Below are positions 19,560 to 29,680 of a DNA stretch of 64,000 nt, piece by piece. Location: positions 1 to 64,000 of the forward strand of contig NZ_JAERVK010000005.1 in the NCBI RefSeq assembly GCF_016745425.1, in the 5' to 3' direction. The notes under the pieces are model-generated. The model saw nothing but the letters and a program-made list of their open reading frames with translations. It ran no database searches and was not told where the DNA came from. How positions within the stretch are numbered: the first letter of the stretch is position 1; every line of letters begins with the position of its first letter. Position numbers and translations under genes: made by a program. The DNA comes from Candidatus Methylomicrobium oryzae. GTDB lineage: Bacteria; Pseudomonadota; Gammaproteobacteria; Methylococcales; Methylomonadaceae.

Positions 19560-21920
19560 ATGACCCACAATCAAGCCGGCCTACTGCGCAACCCGTTGCA
19601 TGCGAATAGGTGGTTTCGAGCCGCCGTTCTCGGTTTAGCGGCAGTTTGGCTTGTTCTTGGGGCGGTTAAGTATTTCCCCAAATCGTCACTTTCGGATTCC
19701 TACCCCAAATCAACCGCGATCTATGCCCGGTACGGGGAGCTGCTGCGCCTGACCTTGGCGAGCGACGGCCAGTTCCGGCTGTGGACTCCGCTGGAACAGA
19801 TTCCCGTCCACCTCCGTACCGCCGTCCTGCTCTACGAAGACCGCTGGTTCTACCGGCACCCCGGCGTCAATCCCTGGGCCTTGGTACGCGCGGCCTGGGC
19901 AACCTTGACGAACAGCGGCCGGCAAGGCGGCTCGACGATCGCGATGCAGGTCGCCCGGCAGTTATACCGGATCGACAGCCGCAGTTATTTCGGGAAACTC
20001 CGCCAGATTGCGCTCGCGCTGTGGCTCGACCTTCGCTATAGCAAAGACGAAATATTGGAAGCCTATCTGAACGGCGTTTCGTACGGCGGCAATATCGTCG
20101 GGATCGGGGCGGCGAGCCGGATTTATTTTCACAAACCGGCGATGGAGTTGAACCGGGTCGAAGCGCTGACGCTGGCAGTGATCCCGCAAAATCCTGCGCG
20201 CCGCGTCCCGATACACCATGAACTGCCGAAGACGCTGCTGGCCGCCCGGCAACGTCTTTGGCAAAGCTGGCTGGAGGAATTTCCGGAAGACCGCCGCTAT
20301 GCCGCCGATCTGGCTCTGCCTTTACCCGTGTACAGCCGCTCCGAATTGGCGATCGAAGCCCCGCATCTGACCGACCTGTTGTTGCAGCGCTGCGCCGGAA
20401 CCGACGCAATTCACAGCGGCCTGGACTTGAGGGTGCAAAAGAGCTTGGAACGTTCGATCCGCCATTTCTTGGCAGCCGCCCGCGACAAAGGCATACGCAA
20501 CGCCGCTGCCCTTTTGATCGATGCAAATTCGATGCAGGTGCGGGCGATGGTCGGCTCGGCCGATTACCGAAATGCCGCGATCGACGGCCAGGTCAACGGC
20601 ACGCTGGCGAAACGCTCGCCGGGTTCGACTTTAAAGCCGTTCGTCTATGCGCTGGCGCTCGATCAGGGACTGGTGCATCCCCGTACGATCCTGGCCGACC
20701 TGCCGACCGCCTTCGGCCCTTACAGTCCGGAAAATTTCGACGGACGCTTCATCGGTCCGGTTACGGTGCAGGATGCGTTGATTCGCTCCCGCAACGTGCC
20801 CGCGGTCCGGATTGCAGCCAAGCTTTCCCGTCCTACGCTCTATCAATTCCTGCAGCGCGCCGGCGTGTCAAGGCCTCGGGATGAGCCGCATTACGGTCTG
20901 TCGCTGGCGCTCGGCGGCGGCGAGGTGACGATGGAAGAGCTGGCCGAGCTTTATGCGCTGCTGGTCAATCAGGGGAAACTCGGCAGGCTCGATTATTGCG
21001 GTAGCCCCGACCGGGCGGAACCGAACGCTCCCGAGCCCTTGGCGCTGCTGAGCCGCGCCGCGGCCTACATTACGCTCGCTATGCTGAAGCACAATCCACG
21101 TCCCGATTCGAAGCGTCCGGACCGGCCCGATACGGCCTGGAAGACCGGCACTTCCTGGGGATTTCGCGACGCCTGGAGCATCGGCATCGCGGGGCACTAT
21201 GTGCTGGCCGTCTGGGTCGGCAATTTCGACGGCACTAAAAACCCGGCCCTGGTCGGCGGCAAAGCGGCCGCACCGCTGTTTTTCTCGATTACGGACAGCC
21301 TGCGGGCCCAAAGCCTGTTGCCCGGACTGGCGGACCCGATTCCCTCGGTCAAGCCCGATGCGGTTGCAGAGGTCGAGGTCTGCGCCGCCAGCGGCGACCT
21401 CCCGAACGCGGACTGCCCGGTACGGGCGAAGACTTGGTTCATTCCGGGCAAATCGCCGATCCGAACCAGTACGCTGCACCGCGCGGTTCATTTCGACCGG
21501 CAAACCGGCCGCATCGTCTGTCCGGACGCCCCGCAAAGCCGGCGCGAAATCGTCGAATTCTGGGACAGCGAGATGCTCCGCCTTTTCGAACAGGCCGGCA
21601 TGCCGCGCCGCCCGGCTCCGCCATTGCCCGAGTGCTACCGGAACCCGGCGGAAGAGGACGGCGGACTCCGGATTATCTCGCCTTCGAAATCCGGCATCTA
21701 CGCTTTCCGTCTCGGCAAACCTTCGACCCTGGCCTTGAAAGCGACCACGGCCGCGAACGGCAGCATTTATTGGTTCGCCAATCGAAGTTTCATTGCCAGA
21801 ACGGCTCCTTCCGAAACCTATTCCTGGCTGCCCGGCCAGCCCGGCCATTACCTGATCAGCGCGGTCGATGCAGACGGTCATGCCGCATCGACCGAAATCC
21901 GGGTCGAATTGGCGCCCTGA
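19560..21920 (+). CDS. pbpC: Penicillin-binding protein 1C
   Basis: This 786-residue bifunctional peptidoglycan synthase has a membrane anchor at about 20-38. The family-51 glycosyltransferase domain carries catalytic Glu93 in LLYEDRWFYRHPG and the GGSTIAMQ motif. The transpeptidase domain has active-site Ser356 in GSTLK and KTGTS at 528-532. A C-terminal BiPBP_C domain (about 690-785) is diagnostic of PBP1C. PBP1C usually sits directly beside the thioester macroglobulin gene, which here is 1.8 kb upstream with other genes between. Motif conservation suggests both activities are intact. Confidence 0.95.
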   Translation: MTHNQAGLLRNPLHANRWFRAAVLGLAAVWLVLGAVKYFPKSSLSDSYPKSTAIYARYGELLRLTLASDGQFRLWTPLEQIPVHLRTAVLLYEDRWFYRHPGVNPWALVRAAWATLTNSGRQGGSTIAMQVARQLYRIDSRSYFGKLRQIALALWLDLRYSKDEILEAYLNGVSYGGNIVGIGAASRIYFHKPAMELNRVEALTLAVIPQNPARRVPIHHELPKTLLAARQRLWQSWLEEFPEDRRYAADLALPLPVYSRSELAIEAPHLTDLLLQRCAGTDAIHSGLDLRVQKSLERSIRHFLAAARDKGIRNAAALLIDANSMQVRAMVGSADYRNAAIDGQVNGTLAKRSPGSTLKPFVYALALDQGLVHPRTILADLPTAFGPYSPENFDGRFIGPVTVQDALIRSRNVPAVRIAAKLSRPTLYQFLQRAGVSRPRDEPHYGLSLALGGGEVTMEELAELYALLVNQGKLGRLDYCGSPDRAEPNAPEPLALLSRAAAYITLAMLKHNPRPDSKRPDRPDTAWKTGTSWGFRDAWSIGIAGHYVLAVWVGNFDGTKNPALVGGKAAAPLFFSITDSLRAQSLLPGLADPIPSVKPDAVAEVEVCAASGDLPNADCPVRAKTWFIPGKSPIRTSTLHRAVHFDRQTGRIVCPDAPQSRREIVEFWDSEMLRLFEQAGMPRRPAPPLPECYRNPAEEDGGLRIISPSKSGIYAFRLGKPSTLALKATTAANGSIYWFANRSFIARTAPSETYSWLPGQPGHYLISAVDADGHAASTEIRVELAP

Positions 21921-22139
21921 AACCGAGGTTTGCGAGCTCTCGCAACGCAGAAACGCATCCGGATCGAAATTATCCGTGCCGATCGTACCCGAATGGCGGA
22001 ACCTAGAGTCCATCCGGCCGGTCTTGGTAGATATCCCGAAGCACGGCTTTCAGGGATCTCTGAAGTACCCCGTCCGAACGTTTTCAAAAATCCGGCGTGC
22101 CATGGGCCGGCCGGGTACAAATACACGAGGAGAACGATA

Positions 22140-22652
22140 ATGAAACACGCAGCCTTAATTTCGATGGGACTTTTATTTTTCGCAGCGTCCGCGTTCGCCG
22201 AGGAAAATGCGGCGCCGCAGCGGCGGGAGGATGTCGAGCAGCGCCGCCAGGAACTGGTGCCGTATAATCCCGCCCAGGCGCTGGAAACTTTTTCGAAAAC
22301 CGTTCACGGCGGGGTCTTGCACGTGGTGACCAAATCGGACAATCCCGAACAGGTTAAATTGATCCAGGGGCATCTGAAAGAAATGGCCGAAGAGTTCAGA
22401 AAAGGCGATTTTTCCAGCACGATGCGGATGCACGGCCCCGAGATGCCGGGCCTTCAGCAATTGAAAACTGCGCCGACCGACGACATCCGCTATGAATACA
22501 AACCGCTAACGAACGGCGCGCAAATTCATTTTTCCACCGAATACCCCCAGTATGTGCAGGCACTGCATGAATGGTTGGATGCCCAGGCAAAGGATCACGG
22601 CAACGCTCCGGTGCCCGAGCACATGAAACACCATTCGGGCATGTCGGAATAA
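22140..22652 (+). CDS. Exported protein of unknown function
   Basis: The ATG at 22140 follows a GAGGAG ribosome site and opens a clear signal peptide with cleavage after ASAFA, giving 170 residues; the longer in-frame extension back to 21930 has no signal. The mature protein is hydrophilic, Met- and His-rich near the C-terminus (HMKHHSGMSE), which could bind a metal. I recognise no catalytic motif. From memory, similar short exported proteins in databases carry the name aspartate carbamoyltransferase without having its active-site motifs; this one has none either. Confidence 0.7.
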   Translation: MKHAALISMGLLFFAASAFAEENAAPQRREDVEQRRQELVPYNPAQALETFSKTVHGGVLHVVTKSDNPEQVKLIQGHLKEMAEEFRKGDFSSTMRMHGPEMPGLQQLKTAPTDDIRYEYKPLTNGAQIHFSTEYPQYVQALHEWLDAQAKDHGNAPVPEHMKHHSGMSE

Positions 22653-22895
22653 AGGCACCGGTCTCGCTTCGAGACGGCCGGTTTCTTTACCATGCCAAAG
22701 TCGACCCTAAGCGGCCGGCAACGGCGTGGAAGCGGCGTTTTATGCTACGAGAAATATCCCCGGCTTTTCCATAAGCGGCCGACGACGACGCTTTCCGCGC
22801 TTTGCATTTCCGACAATGCCGTTATCCACCTGAAATTCAAGGTATGCCCATGTATAATGGACCTTTGTTTGATTTTCCAACTCGTCCTGGTAACC

Positions 22896-23690
22896 ATGCT
22901 GACTTATCCGCAAATCGATCCGATCGCCATCGCCATTGGCCCGTTAAAAATCCACTGGTACGGTTTGATGTATCTGGTCGGATTCGCCGGCGTCTGGATA
23001 TTAGGCAAGAAACGGGCCGAAAAACCCTGGTCGCCGATCAAGCCCGAGGCAATCGAAGACCTGGTCACTTACGGCGCGCTCGGCGTGATCCTGGGCGGAC
23101 GCATCGGCTACACACTGTTTTACAACCTGCCCGAATTCCTGCATAACCCCTTAGTGCTATTCGAGATATGGAAGGGAGGCATGTCGTTCCACGGCGGCAT
23201 GCTCGGTGTGTTTGCCGCCATGTGGTTTTTCGGCAAGCAGCAGAACTGCACGATGCTGCAGCTGACCGACATCATCTCGCCGCTGGCGCCGATCGGCCTC
23301 GGCGCCGGCCGGATCGGCAACTTCATCAACTCCGAACTTTGGGGACGGCCGACCGATGTGCCGTGGGGCATGGTATTCCCGAACGGCGGTCCTTTGCCGC
23401 GCCATCCGTCCCAGCTTTACGAAGCGTTTCTGGAAGGCGTGGTGCTGTTCGCGATCCTCTGGATCTATACCGCCAAACCGCGCCCGAAGATGGCGCCGAC
23501 CGGGATGGCGCTGTTTTTTTACGGCTGCTTCCGCTTCTTCGTCGAATTCTTCCGGATGCCCGACGTGCAGTTGGGCTATCTGGCGCTCGACTGGGTCACG
23601 ATGGGGCAGATCCTGTCCACGCCGATGATCCTGATCGGCGCCGGGATGGTTTACTGGGCTTACCGCAATCCGGTTCCGCAAAACGTTTGA
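22896..23690 (+). CDS. lgt: Prolipoprotein diacylglyceryl transferase
   Basis: Lgt moves diacylglycerol from phosphatidylglycerol to the lipobox Cys of prolipoproteins at the inner membrane. The start at 22896 matches the family N-terminus (IGPLKIHWYGLMYLVGF); a longer start at 22857 is possible. Seven hydrophobic segments fit the known topology, and the signature GRIGNFINSELWGRPT and the essential Arg/His region HGGMLG are present. Length, 264 residues, is normal. It is followed closely by thyA, the same order as in E. coli. Confidence 0.96.
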   Translation: MLTYPQIDPIAIAIGPLKIHWYGLMYLVGFAGVWILGKKRAEKPWSPIKPEAIEDLVTYGALGVILGGRIGYTLFYNLPEFLHNPLVLFEIWKGGMSFHGGMLGVFAAMWFFGKQQNCTMLQLTDIISPLAPIGLGAGRIGNFINSELWGRPTDVPWGMVFPNGGPLPRHPSQLYEAFLEGVVLFAILWIYTAKPRPKMAPTGMALFFYGCFRFFVEFFRMPDVQLGYLALDWVTMGQILSTPMILIGAGMVYWAYRNPVPQNV

Positions 23691-23725
23691 ATCCGCATGA
23701 CGACAGGACTTGAATTCGGAATTTC

Positions 23726-24559
23726 ATGCAACCTTATCTCGATCTACTGAACAAAATCCTGCACGAAGGCACCCGGAAGGGCGACAGAACCGGAAGCGGG
23801 ACCTTATCGATCTTCGGGCACCAGATGCGTTTTCCGCTGGCCGAAGGGTTTCCTTTGGTCACCACGAAAAAAGTCCATCTGAAATCGATCATTCACGAAC
23901 TGCTCTGGTTCCTGCGCGGCGATACGAATCTGGCCTACCTGCACGAACACAAGGTTACCATCTGGGACGAGTGGGCCGACGAAAACGGCGATCTCGGCCC
24001 GGTTTACGGCCGTCAATGGCGTGCCTGGCCGCTGCCCGGCGGCGGCACGGTCGACCAATTGAAACAGGTCGTCGAACAGATCAAGACTACCCCGAACAGC
24101 CGACGGATGCTCGTTTCGGCCTGGAACGTGGCCGATTTGCCGGACGAAACGATCAGTCCGCAGGCGAACGTCGCACACGGCAGGATGGCGCTGGCGCCGT
24201 GCCATGCGCTGTTCCAGTTTTACGTCGCGGAAGGCAAGCTGTCGTGCCAGCTCTACCAGCGCAGTTGCGATACCTTTCTGGGCGTGCCGTTCAATATCGC
24301 GAGCTACGCCCTGTTGACGCACCTGGTCGCGCAGCAGGCCGGCCTCGGCGTCGGCGATTTCATCTGGACCGGCGGTGATGTACACTTGTACCTGAACCAT
24401 CTGGAGCAGGCCCGGCTGCAATTGAGCCGTACGCCTTATCCTTTGCCGCGGCTGGTCCTGAAACGCAAGCCTGATTCGCTGTTCGATTACCGGTACGAGG
24501 ATTTCGAAATCGAAGATTATCGGGCGCACGATCCGATCAGGGCGCCGATTTCGGTTTGA
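23726..24559 (+). CDS. thyA: Thymidylate synthase
   Basis: This enzyme converts dUMP to dTMP using methylene-tetrahydrofolate. The 277-residue protein has catalytic Cys159 in [10 protein letters not shown], the phosphate-binding Arg-rich [18 protein letters not shown] region and the C-terminal APISV tail. It sits 35 bases after lgt, in a conserved gammaproteobacterial pair. Nothing unusual is seen. Confidence 0.97.
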   Translation: MQPYLDLLNKILHEGTRKGDRTGSGTLSIFGHQMRFPLAEGFPLVTTKKVHLKSIIHELLWFLRGDTNLAYLHEHKVTIWDEWADENGDLGPVYGRQWRAWPLPGGGTVDQLKQVVEQIKTTPNSRRMLVSAWNVADLPDETISPQANVAHGRMALAPCHALFQFYVAEGKLSCQLYQRSCDTFLGVPFNIASYALLTHLVAQQAGLGVGDFIWTGGDVHLYLNHLEQARLQLSRTPYPLPRLVLKRKPDSLFDYRYEDFEIEDYRAHDPIRAPISV

Positions 24560-24712
24560 TGCCGGGGTTTTCGCGACTCCGGCCAGTCTATTTTATGCAT
24601 CACCTCGATGGCGCATGCGCGATCGAGGCAGCTCATCCGTCTATCCGGTTTTACGCTGCATCGAGGCTACAGTTTATTTGTTCGATTCATCGCCTTCAAA
24701 CGGAGCATGGCA

Positions 24713-25375
24713 ATGAAACAAGACCGCCCCTTTATCGACCCCAATTACATGAACAACTACCATTACAAAGCCCATCCCTGGCACGGCATCAGCGCGGGCG
24801 ACAATACGCCTTCGGTGGTCAACGCCTTCATCGAGATCGTGCCGACCGATACGGTCAAATACGAAATCGACAAACAGAGCGGCTACCTGAAAATCGACCG
24901 GCCGCAAAAATTCTCGAACATGGTCCCGACCTTGTACGGCTTCGTCCCGCGCACCTATTGCGGGAGTAAGGTCGCCGAATTCGCCGCCTTGAAGTCGGGG
25001 CGGATGGGCATCAAGGGCGACGGCGACCCGCTCGACATCTGTGTGCTGAGCGAACGCAGCGTATCCCACGGCGACATCATCCTGCAGGCGATCCCGGTCG
25101 GCGGCTTCCGCCTGCTCGACGGCGGCGATGCGGACGACAAGATCATCGCCGTGATGAAGGGCGACGAATTTTACCGGCAGTGGAATGACGTCTCCGACTG
25201 CCCGAGTTCTTACATCAACCGGCTGATGCATTATTTTCTGACCTACAAAAATCTGCCCGGCGAGGAGTCCACCTGCGAAATTACCGACGTGTACGGCCGC
25301 GCCGAGGCCCATGAAGTGATCAAGCGCGCGATGCAGGATTACATGAGCCTGTTCAACGGCATCGAAGATTTGTAA
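24713..25375 (+). CDS. ppa: Inorganic pyrophosphatase, family I
   Basis: This enzyme hydrolyses pyrophosphate to drive biosynthesis. The ATG at 24713 is preferred because GGAG lies seven bases upstream; an ATG two codons earlier is too close to it. The 220-residue protein shows the family I metal-binding pattern DGDPLDICVL and later Asp/Lys residues (DADDKIIAV). It is longer than E. coli Ppa (about 175) and resembles the longer bacterial subgroup. A DUF4160 gene starts 11 bases downstream. Confidence 0.9.
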   Translation: MKQDRPFIDPNYMNNYHYKAHPWHGISAGDNTPSVVNAFIEIVPTDTVKYEIDKQSGYLKIDRPQKFSNMVPTLYGFVPRTYCGSKVAEFAALKSGRMGIKGDGDPLDICVLSERSVSHGDIILQAIPVGGFRLLDGGDADDKIIAVMKGDEFYRQWNDVSDCPSSYINRLMHYFLTYKNLPGEESTCEITDVYGRAEAHEVIKRAMQDYMSLFNGIEDL

Positions 25376-25386
25376 GAAATAATGAT

Positions 25387-25656
25387 ATGCCTGAAATAGC
25401 AAGATTTTACGGAATCATCATCAAGTTGTTTTTTGGCGATCATCCGCCACCCCATTTCCATGCTGTGTATGGCGAGTACGTTGGATTATTTAATATCGAA
25501 ACGTTGGAAATGATCGAAGGCGATCTCCCGAACAGAGCTAAGAAATTGGTATTGGAGTGGGCGAGCACGTATAAAAGCGAACTCAAAGAAATGTGGGTGC
25601 GCCAGGGGAGTTCCATAAACTTCCTCCACTGGAATAATTGCCATGCATATTCCTAA
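25387..25656 (+). CDS. DUF4160 protein
   Basis: The 89-residue product has the DUF4160 hallmarks: an N-terminal strand followed by FFGDHPPPHFHAVYGEY with a His cluster, then a helix with LVLEWASTYKSEL. Its end overlaps the next gene by 14 bases. DUF4160 and DUF2442 genes often occur as a pair, and a toxin-antitoxin-like role has been suggested but is not established. The pair is more AT-rich than the flanking ppa and dnaE genes, which suggests transfer. Confidence 0.85.
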   Translation: MPEIARFYGIIIKLFFGDHPPPHFHAVYGEYVGLFNIETLEMIEGDLPNRAKKLVLEWASTYKSELKEMWVRQGSSINFLHWNNCHAYS

Positions 25657-25888
25657 AATAACCACGGCCTTCGCAGTTGATGATCGCACGCTTATCGTTC
25701 AATTTGATAACGATGCCCGAAAAAAATACGACATTACACCATTGCTGGATAAAGCGATGTTTGCACCTCTCAGAAATGTTTCACTATTCAAATCCGTTAA
25801 GGTCGAACAGGGTGGCTATGCAGTCGTCTGGAACGATGAAATCGACATCAGTGAATATGAATTGTGGATTCACGGTGAAACTGCATAA
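25643..25888 (+). CDS. DUF2442 protein
   Basis: The 81-residue product has the DUF2442 pattern: a strand with a turn (TLIVQFDNDARKKYDITPLLD), FAPLRNVSLFKSVKVEQGGYAVVWNDEIDIS and the C-terminal ELW. It is translationally coupled to the DUF4160 gene by overlap. Function is unknown; it is probably the DNA- or protein-binding half of the pair. Confidence 0.85.
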   Translation: MHIPKITTAFAVDDRTLIVQFDNDARKKYDITPLLDKAMFAPLRNVSLFKSVKVEQGGYAVVWNDEIDISEYELWIHGETA

Positions 25889-25960
25889 TCGAAACAGGCT
25901 GTTTGCGATGCCCACAATCGGGTTTGCACGCCAACTTTTAGGCGCAAATAATTAATAAGC

Positions 25961-28900
25961 ATGCCGCCCAAATTCATTCACCTGCGCCTGCATAGCGAGT
26001 TTTCGCTGGTCGACGGCATCGTCAAAATCAAACCGCTGGTCAAGCGCCTCGCCGAATTGAACATGCCGGCCGCGGCGGTGACCGATCACGTGAACCTGTT
26101 CGCGCTGGTCAAATTCTACAAAACCGCGATGGGCCAAGGCATCAAGCCGGTCGCAGGCGCGGACGTGCTGATCTTCAATCCGGACGAGCCGACCAACCCG
26201 TACCGCCTTACGCTGCTGGTCAAGAACCGGCAGGGCTATACCACGCTGACCGAACTGATTTCCAAGGCCTATCAGGAAGGCCAGCATCAGGGCGTGCCGA
26301 TGCTCAAATACGAATGGATCGAGGCGAACCACAGCGGACTGATCGCGTTGTCCGGCGCGATGGCCGGCGATGTCGGCCGCGCGCTGATCGGCGAACGCAA
26401 GGAGGATGCGAAACGCCAGGCGCTGTATTGGGCAAACCTGTTTCCGGACAGTTTCTATCTGGAACTGCAGCGCGTCGGCAAGCCCGGGGAAGAGCATTAC
26501 ATCGCAGCCGCACTCGATTTGGCGGTCGAGGCAGGCCTTCCGGTCGTCGCGACGAATGACGTGCGCTTTTTGCATCGGAAAGACTTCGATGCGCACGAGG
26601 TCCGCGTCTGCATCAACCAGGGGCGCGTGCTCGACGATAGCCGCCGCCCGAAGGACTATACCAACCAGCAGTACTTGCGCAGCCCCGAAGAAATGTGCGA
26701 GCTGTTCGCGGACATTCCGGAGGCGCTCGAAAACACGGTCGAAATCGCCAAGCGCTGCAACATCACGCTGACGTTGGGCAAGAACTTCCTGCCCGACTAT
26801 CCGGTGCCGGAGGGGATGACGATCGGCGACGTGATGGCCGAAGAATCGCGCAAGGGCCTCGAAGAACGGCTGCGCCAGCATCCGCCTTACGGCAGCGGTA
26901 CCGAGGAAGAAAACCGCAAGGTCTACTACGACCGGCTCGAAACCGAGCTGCGCGTGATCACCCAGATGGGTTTCCCCGGCTACTTCATGATCGTCGCGGA
27001 CTTCATCCAGTGGGCGAAGAACCATCAGATCCCGGTCGGGCCGGGCCGGGGCTCGGGCGCGGGCTCGCTGGTCGCGTACGTATTGAAGATCACCGATCTC
27101 GACCCGATCGAATTCGACCTCCTGTTCGAACGCTTCCTAAACCCCGAGCGGATCTCGATGCCCGACTTCGACGTCGATTTCTGCATGGACCGGCGCGACG
27201 AGGTGATCGACTATGTTGCCGAGCATTACGGCCGCGACCAGGTTTCGCAGATCATCACCTACGGTTCGATGGCCGCGAAAGCGGTTACCCGCGACGTCGG
27301 CCGGGTGCTCGGCTTTTCGTACGGCTTCGTCGACCAGCTCGCTAAACTGATTCCGTTCGAGCTCGGAATGACGTTGGACAAGGCGCTGCAGGACAGCCCC
27401 GACCTACGGCAGCGCTACGAAAACGAGGAAGAAGTCCGCGCGCTGATCGACATGGCGCGCTCGCTCGAAGGCATGGCCCGGAACGCCGGCAAGCACGCGG
27501 GCGGGGTCGTGATCGCGCCGACCAAGCTGACCGATTTCACGCCGTTGTACTGCGAACAGGGCGGCGGCAACCTGGTCACCCAATTCGACAAGGACGACGT
27601 CGAGGCGGTCGGCCTGGTCAAGTTCGACTTTCTGGGGTTGCGCACCCTGACGATCATCGACTGGGCGCTGCAGACGATCAACCGCAAGAAAGCGGAGCTT
27701 GGCGAACCGCCGGTCGACATCGCTGCGATTCCGCGCGACGATCCGGCCTCTTACGAGATTTTGAAGACCGCCCAGACCACCGCGGTATTCCAGCTCGAAT
27801 CGCGCGGGATGAAGGAACTGATCAAAAAACTGAAGCCGGACTGCTTCGACGACATCATCGCGCTGGTTGCGCTGTTCCGGCCCGGCCCGCTCGAATCGGG
27901 CATGGTCGACGACTACATCAACGTCAAGCACGGCGCCAAGGCCGAATACGCGCACCCGATCCTGGTTCCGATCCTGAAACCGACCAACGGCGTTATCCTG
28001 TATCAGGAACAGGTGATGCAGATCGCGCGGGAAATGGGCGGCTACACGCTCGGCGGCGCGGATATGCTGCGCCGGGCGATGGGCAAGAAAAAGCCCGAGG
28101 AAATGGCCAAGCAGCGCGAGGTGTTCACGACGGGCGCGGTCGCGAACAATATCGACGAAAGTATCGCGACCTACATCTTCGACCTGATGGAGAAGTTCGC
28201 CGGCTACGGCTTCAATAAGTCGCATTCGGCCGCCTACGCGCTGGTCGCCTACCAGACCGCCTGGCTGAAGGCGCATTATCCGGCCGAATTCATGGCCGCG
28301 GTACTGTCGGCCGATATGGATAACACCGACAAGGTCGTCGTGTTGATCGAAGAATGCCGGCGTATGAAGCTGCCGATCGAACCGCCGTCGATCAACGACT
28401 CGAGCTTTCGTTTCACGGTGAACAAGGCCAATAAGATCGTTTACGGCCTCGGTGCCCTCAAAGGCGTCGGCGAGAACGCGATCGAGGACATGATCCAGGA
28501 ACGCGAGGAAAACGGTCCTTACAAAGACCTTTACGACCTGTGCAAGCGCGTCGACCTGCGCAAAGTCAACCGGCGCGTGCTCGAAGCCTTGATCCGCGCC
28601 GGCGCGTTCGATACCTTCGACCCGAACCGCGCCGCGCATCTGGCCGAACTCCCGACCGTCTTGAAGGTCGCCGAACAGCACGGCAAAATGGCCGAAACCG
28701 GCCAAAACGACCTGTTCGGCCTGCAGGAAGCCGGCCCCGAGGAAGACGCGATCGCGGCTTATTCGACCTACGTCGAACCCTGGCCCGAACAGGAACGCCT
28801 GAACGCCGAAAAGCAGACCCTCGGCCTGTTTCTGACCGGCCATCCGATCGCGCAGTACGAGGCCGAAATCAGCCAGTTTACCCACGGCAGCCTGAACAAG

Positions 28901-29443
28901 CTGAAATCGGACATGGAACGCAGCAAGGGCAAAACGGAAGCACGCATCGCGGGCCTCGTCGTCGAAATCCGCACCCGCCAGTCCAAGAACGGCAAGACGA
29001 TGGGCTTTGCGCTCTTGGACGACCGTACCGATCGGCTGGAGGTCGCGGTGTATCCGGAAACCTTCGAACGGCACCGCGACATCTTCACCCGAGACGTGCT
29101 GCTGGTCGCCGAAGGCGCGCTCGCAATGGACGACTTCACCGGTACCCCGCGCCTGACCGCCGAAAAGCTCTACAGCATCGACCAGGCCCGTAACGCCTTT
29201 GCGCGTGGTTTGCAGTTGATCTGGAATGCCGGCGTTAACGGCAATTCGCTGGTAGACCAATTGAGTCCGGCATTGGCGCCTTATAAAGGCGGGGCCTGCC
29301 CGGTTTTAATCCAATATCGCTCGGCAGAAGCGCAGGCGACCGTCAGGCTGGGCGATGAGTGGCGGGTGTTTGCGACCGAGGAGTTGCTGTTGCGGTTGAA
29401 ACGGCAGCTTGGGAGTGAGGCGGTTGAGGTTAAATACCGATAA
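25961..29443 (+). CDS. dnaE: DNA polymerase III alpha subunit
   Basis: This is the replicative polymerase catalytic subunit, 1160 residues, the same as E. coli DnaE. The PHP domain starts at FIHLRLHSEFSLVDG. The C-family polymerase active site PDFDVDF is at 401-407 with catalytic Asp402 and Asp404. Finger and beta-binding regions follow; the OB fold (EARIAGLVVEIRTRQSKNG) is near 985 and the C-terminal tau-binding domain ends the protein. It is a housekeeping gene. Confidence 0.97.
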   Translation: MPPKFIHLRLHSEFSLVDGIVKIKPLVKRLAELNMPAAAVTDHVNLFALVKFYKTAMGQGIKPVAGADVLIFNPDEPTNPYRLTLLVKNRQGYTTLTELISKAYQEGQHQGVPMLKYEWIEANHSGLIALSGAMAGDVGRALIGERKEDAKRQALYWANLFPDSFYLELQRVGKPGEEHYIAAALDLAVEAGLPVVATNDVRFLHRKDFDAHEVRVCINQGRVLDDSRRPKDYTNQQYLRSPEEMCELFADIPEALENTVEIAKRCNITLTLGKNFLPDYPVPEGMTIGDVMAEESRKGLEERLRQHPPYGSGTEEENRKVYYDRLETELRVITQMGFPGYFMIVADFIQWAKNHQIPVGPGRGSGAGSLVAYVLKITDLDPIEFDLLFERFLNPERISMPDFDVDFCMDRRDEVIDYVAEHYGRDQVSQIITYGSMAAKAVTRDVGRVLGFSYGFVDQLAKLIPFELGMTLDKALQDSPDLRQRYENEEEVRALIDMARSLEGMARNAGKHAGGVVIAPTKLTDFTPLYCEQGGGNLVTQFDKDDVEAVGLVKFDFLGLRTLTIIDWALQTINRKKAELGEPPVDIAAIPRDDPASYEILKTAQTTAVFQLESRGMKELIKKLKPDCFDDIIALVALFRPGPLESGMVDDYINVKHGAKAEYAHPILVPILKPTNGVILYQEQVMQIAREMGGYTLGGADMLRRAMGKKKPEEMAKQREVFTTGAVANNIDESIATYIFDLMEKFAGYGFNKSHSAAYALVAYQTAWLKAHYPAEFMAAVLSADMDNTDKVVVLIEECRRMKLPIEPPSINDSSFRFTVNKANKIVYGLGALKGVGENAIEDMIQEREENGPYKDLYDLCKRVDLRKVNRRVLEALIRAGAFDTFDPNRAAHLAELPTVLKVAEQHGKMAETGQNDLFGLQEAGPEEDAIAAYSTYVEPWPEQERLNAEKQTLGLFLTGHPIAQYEAEISQFTHGSLNKLKSDMERSKGKTEARIAGLVVEIRTRQSKNGKTMGFALLDDRTDRLEVAVYPETFERHRDIFTRDVLLVAEGALAMDDFTGTPRLTAEKLYSIDQARNAFARGLQLIWNAGVNGNSLVDQLSPALAPYKGGACPVLIQYRSAEAQATVRLGDEWRVFATEELLLRLKRQLGSEAVEVKYR

Positions 29444-29447
29444 TTGC

Positions 29448-29577
29448 GTAGGTCGGGCAACAGCTTTATCGTTGCCCGACGTTCAGCCGTCAATAAAGGT
29501 AGGGAATTAGGCAAAGTAAAACACATTGCCGTATTAAAGCATCGAATTGTCGGGCATAAAAAGCATGCCCGACCTAC
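29448..29577. repeat. MITE-like element with 12-bp terminal inverted repeats
   Basis: A 130-bp element starts GTAGGTCGGGCA and ends with its exact reverse complement. Inside are two further hairpins: a 10-bp arm pair (29452-29461 and 29471-29480) and a 9-bp pair (29549-29557 and 29565-29573). It lies five bases after dnaE and has no coding capacity. It shares GTAGG/CCTAC ends with other elements in the window. Confidence 0.7.
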
Positions 29578-29680
29578 AGGACTAAACGCGATAAGGCGCA
29601 TTAGCCACAGCATGCGGTGCAATACGGCTATCGCCTATTACGCCCTATGGATGGATTCTTCAATCACACGAGGGAAACAA

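Noticed and set aside
27404-29260. A 618-residue open frame on the minus strand
   Set aside because: Antisense shadow of dnaE with a composition typical of such shadows.
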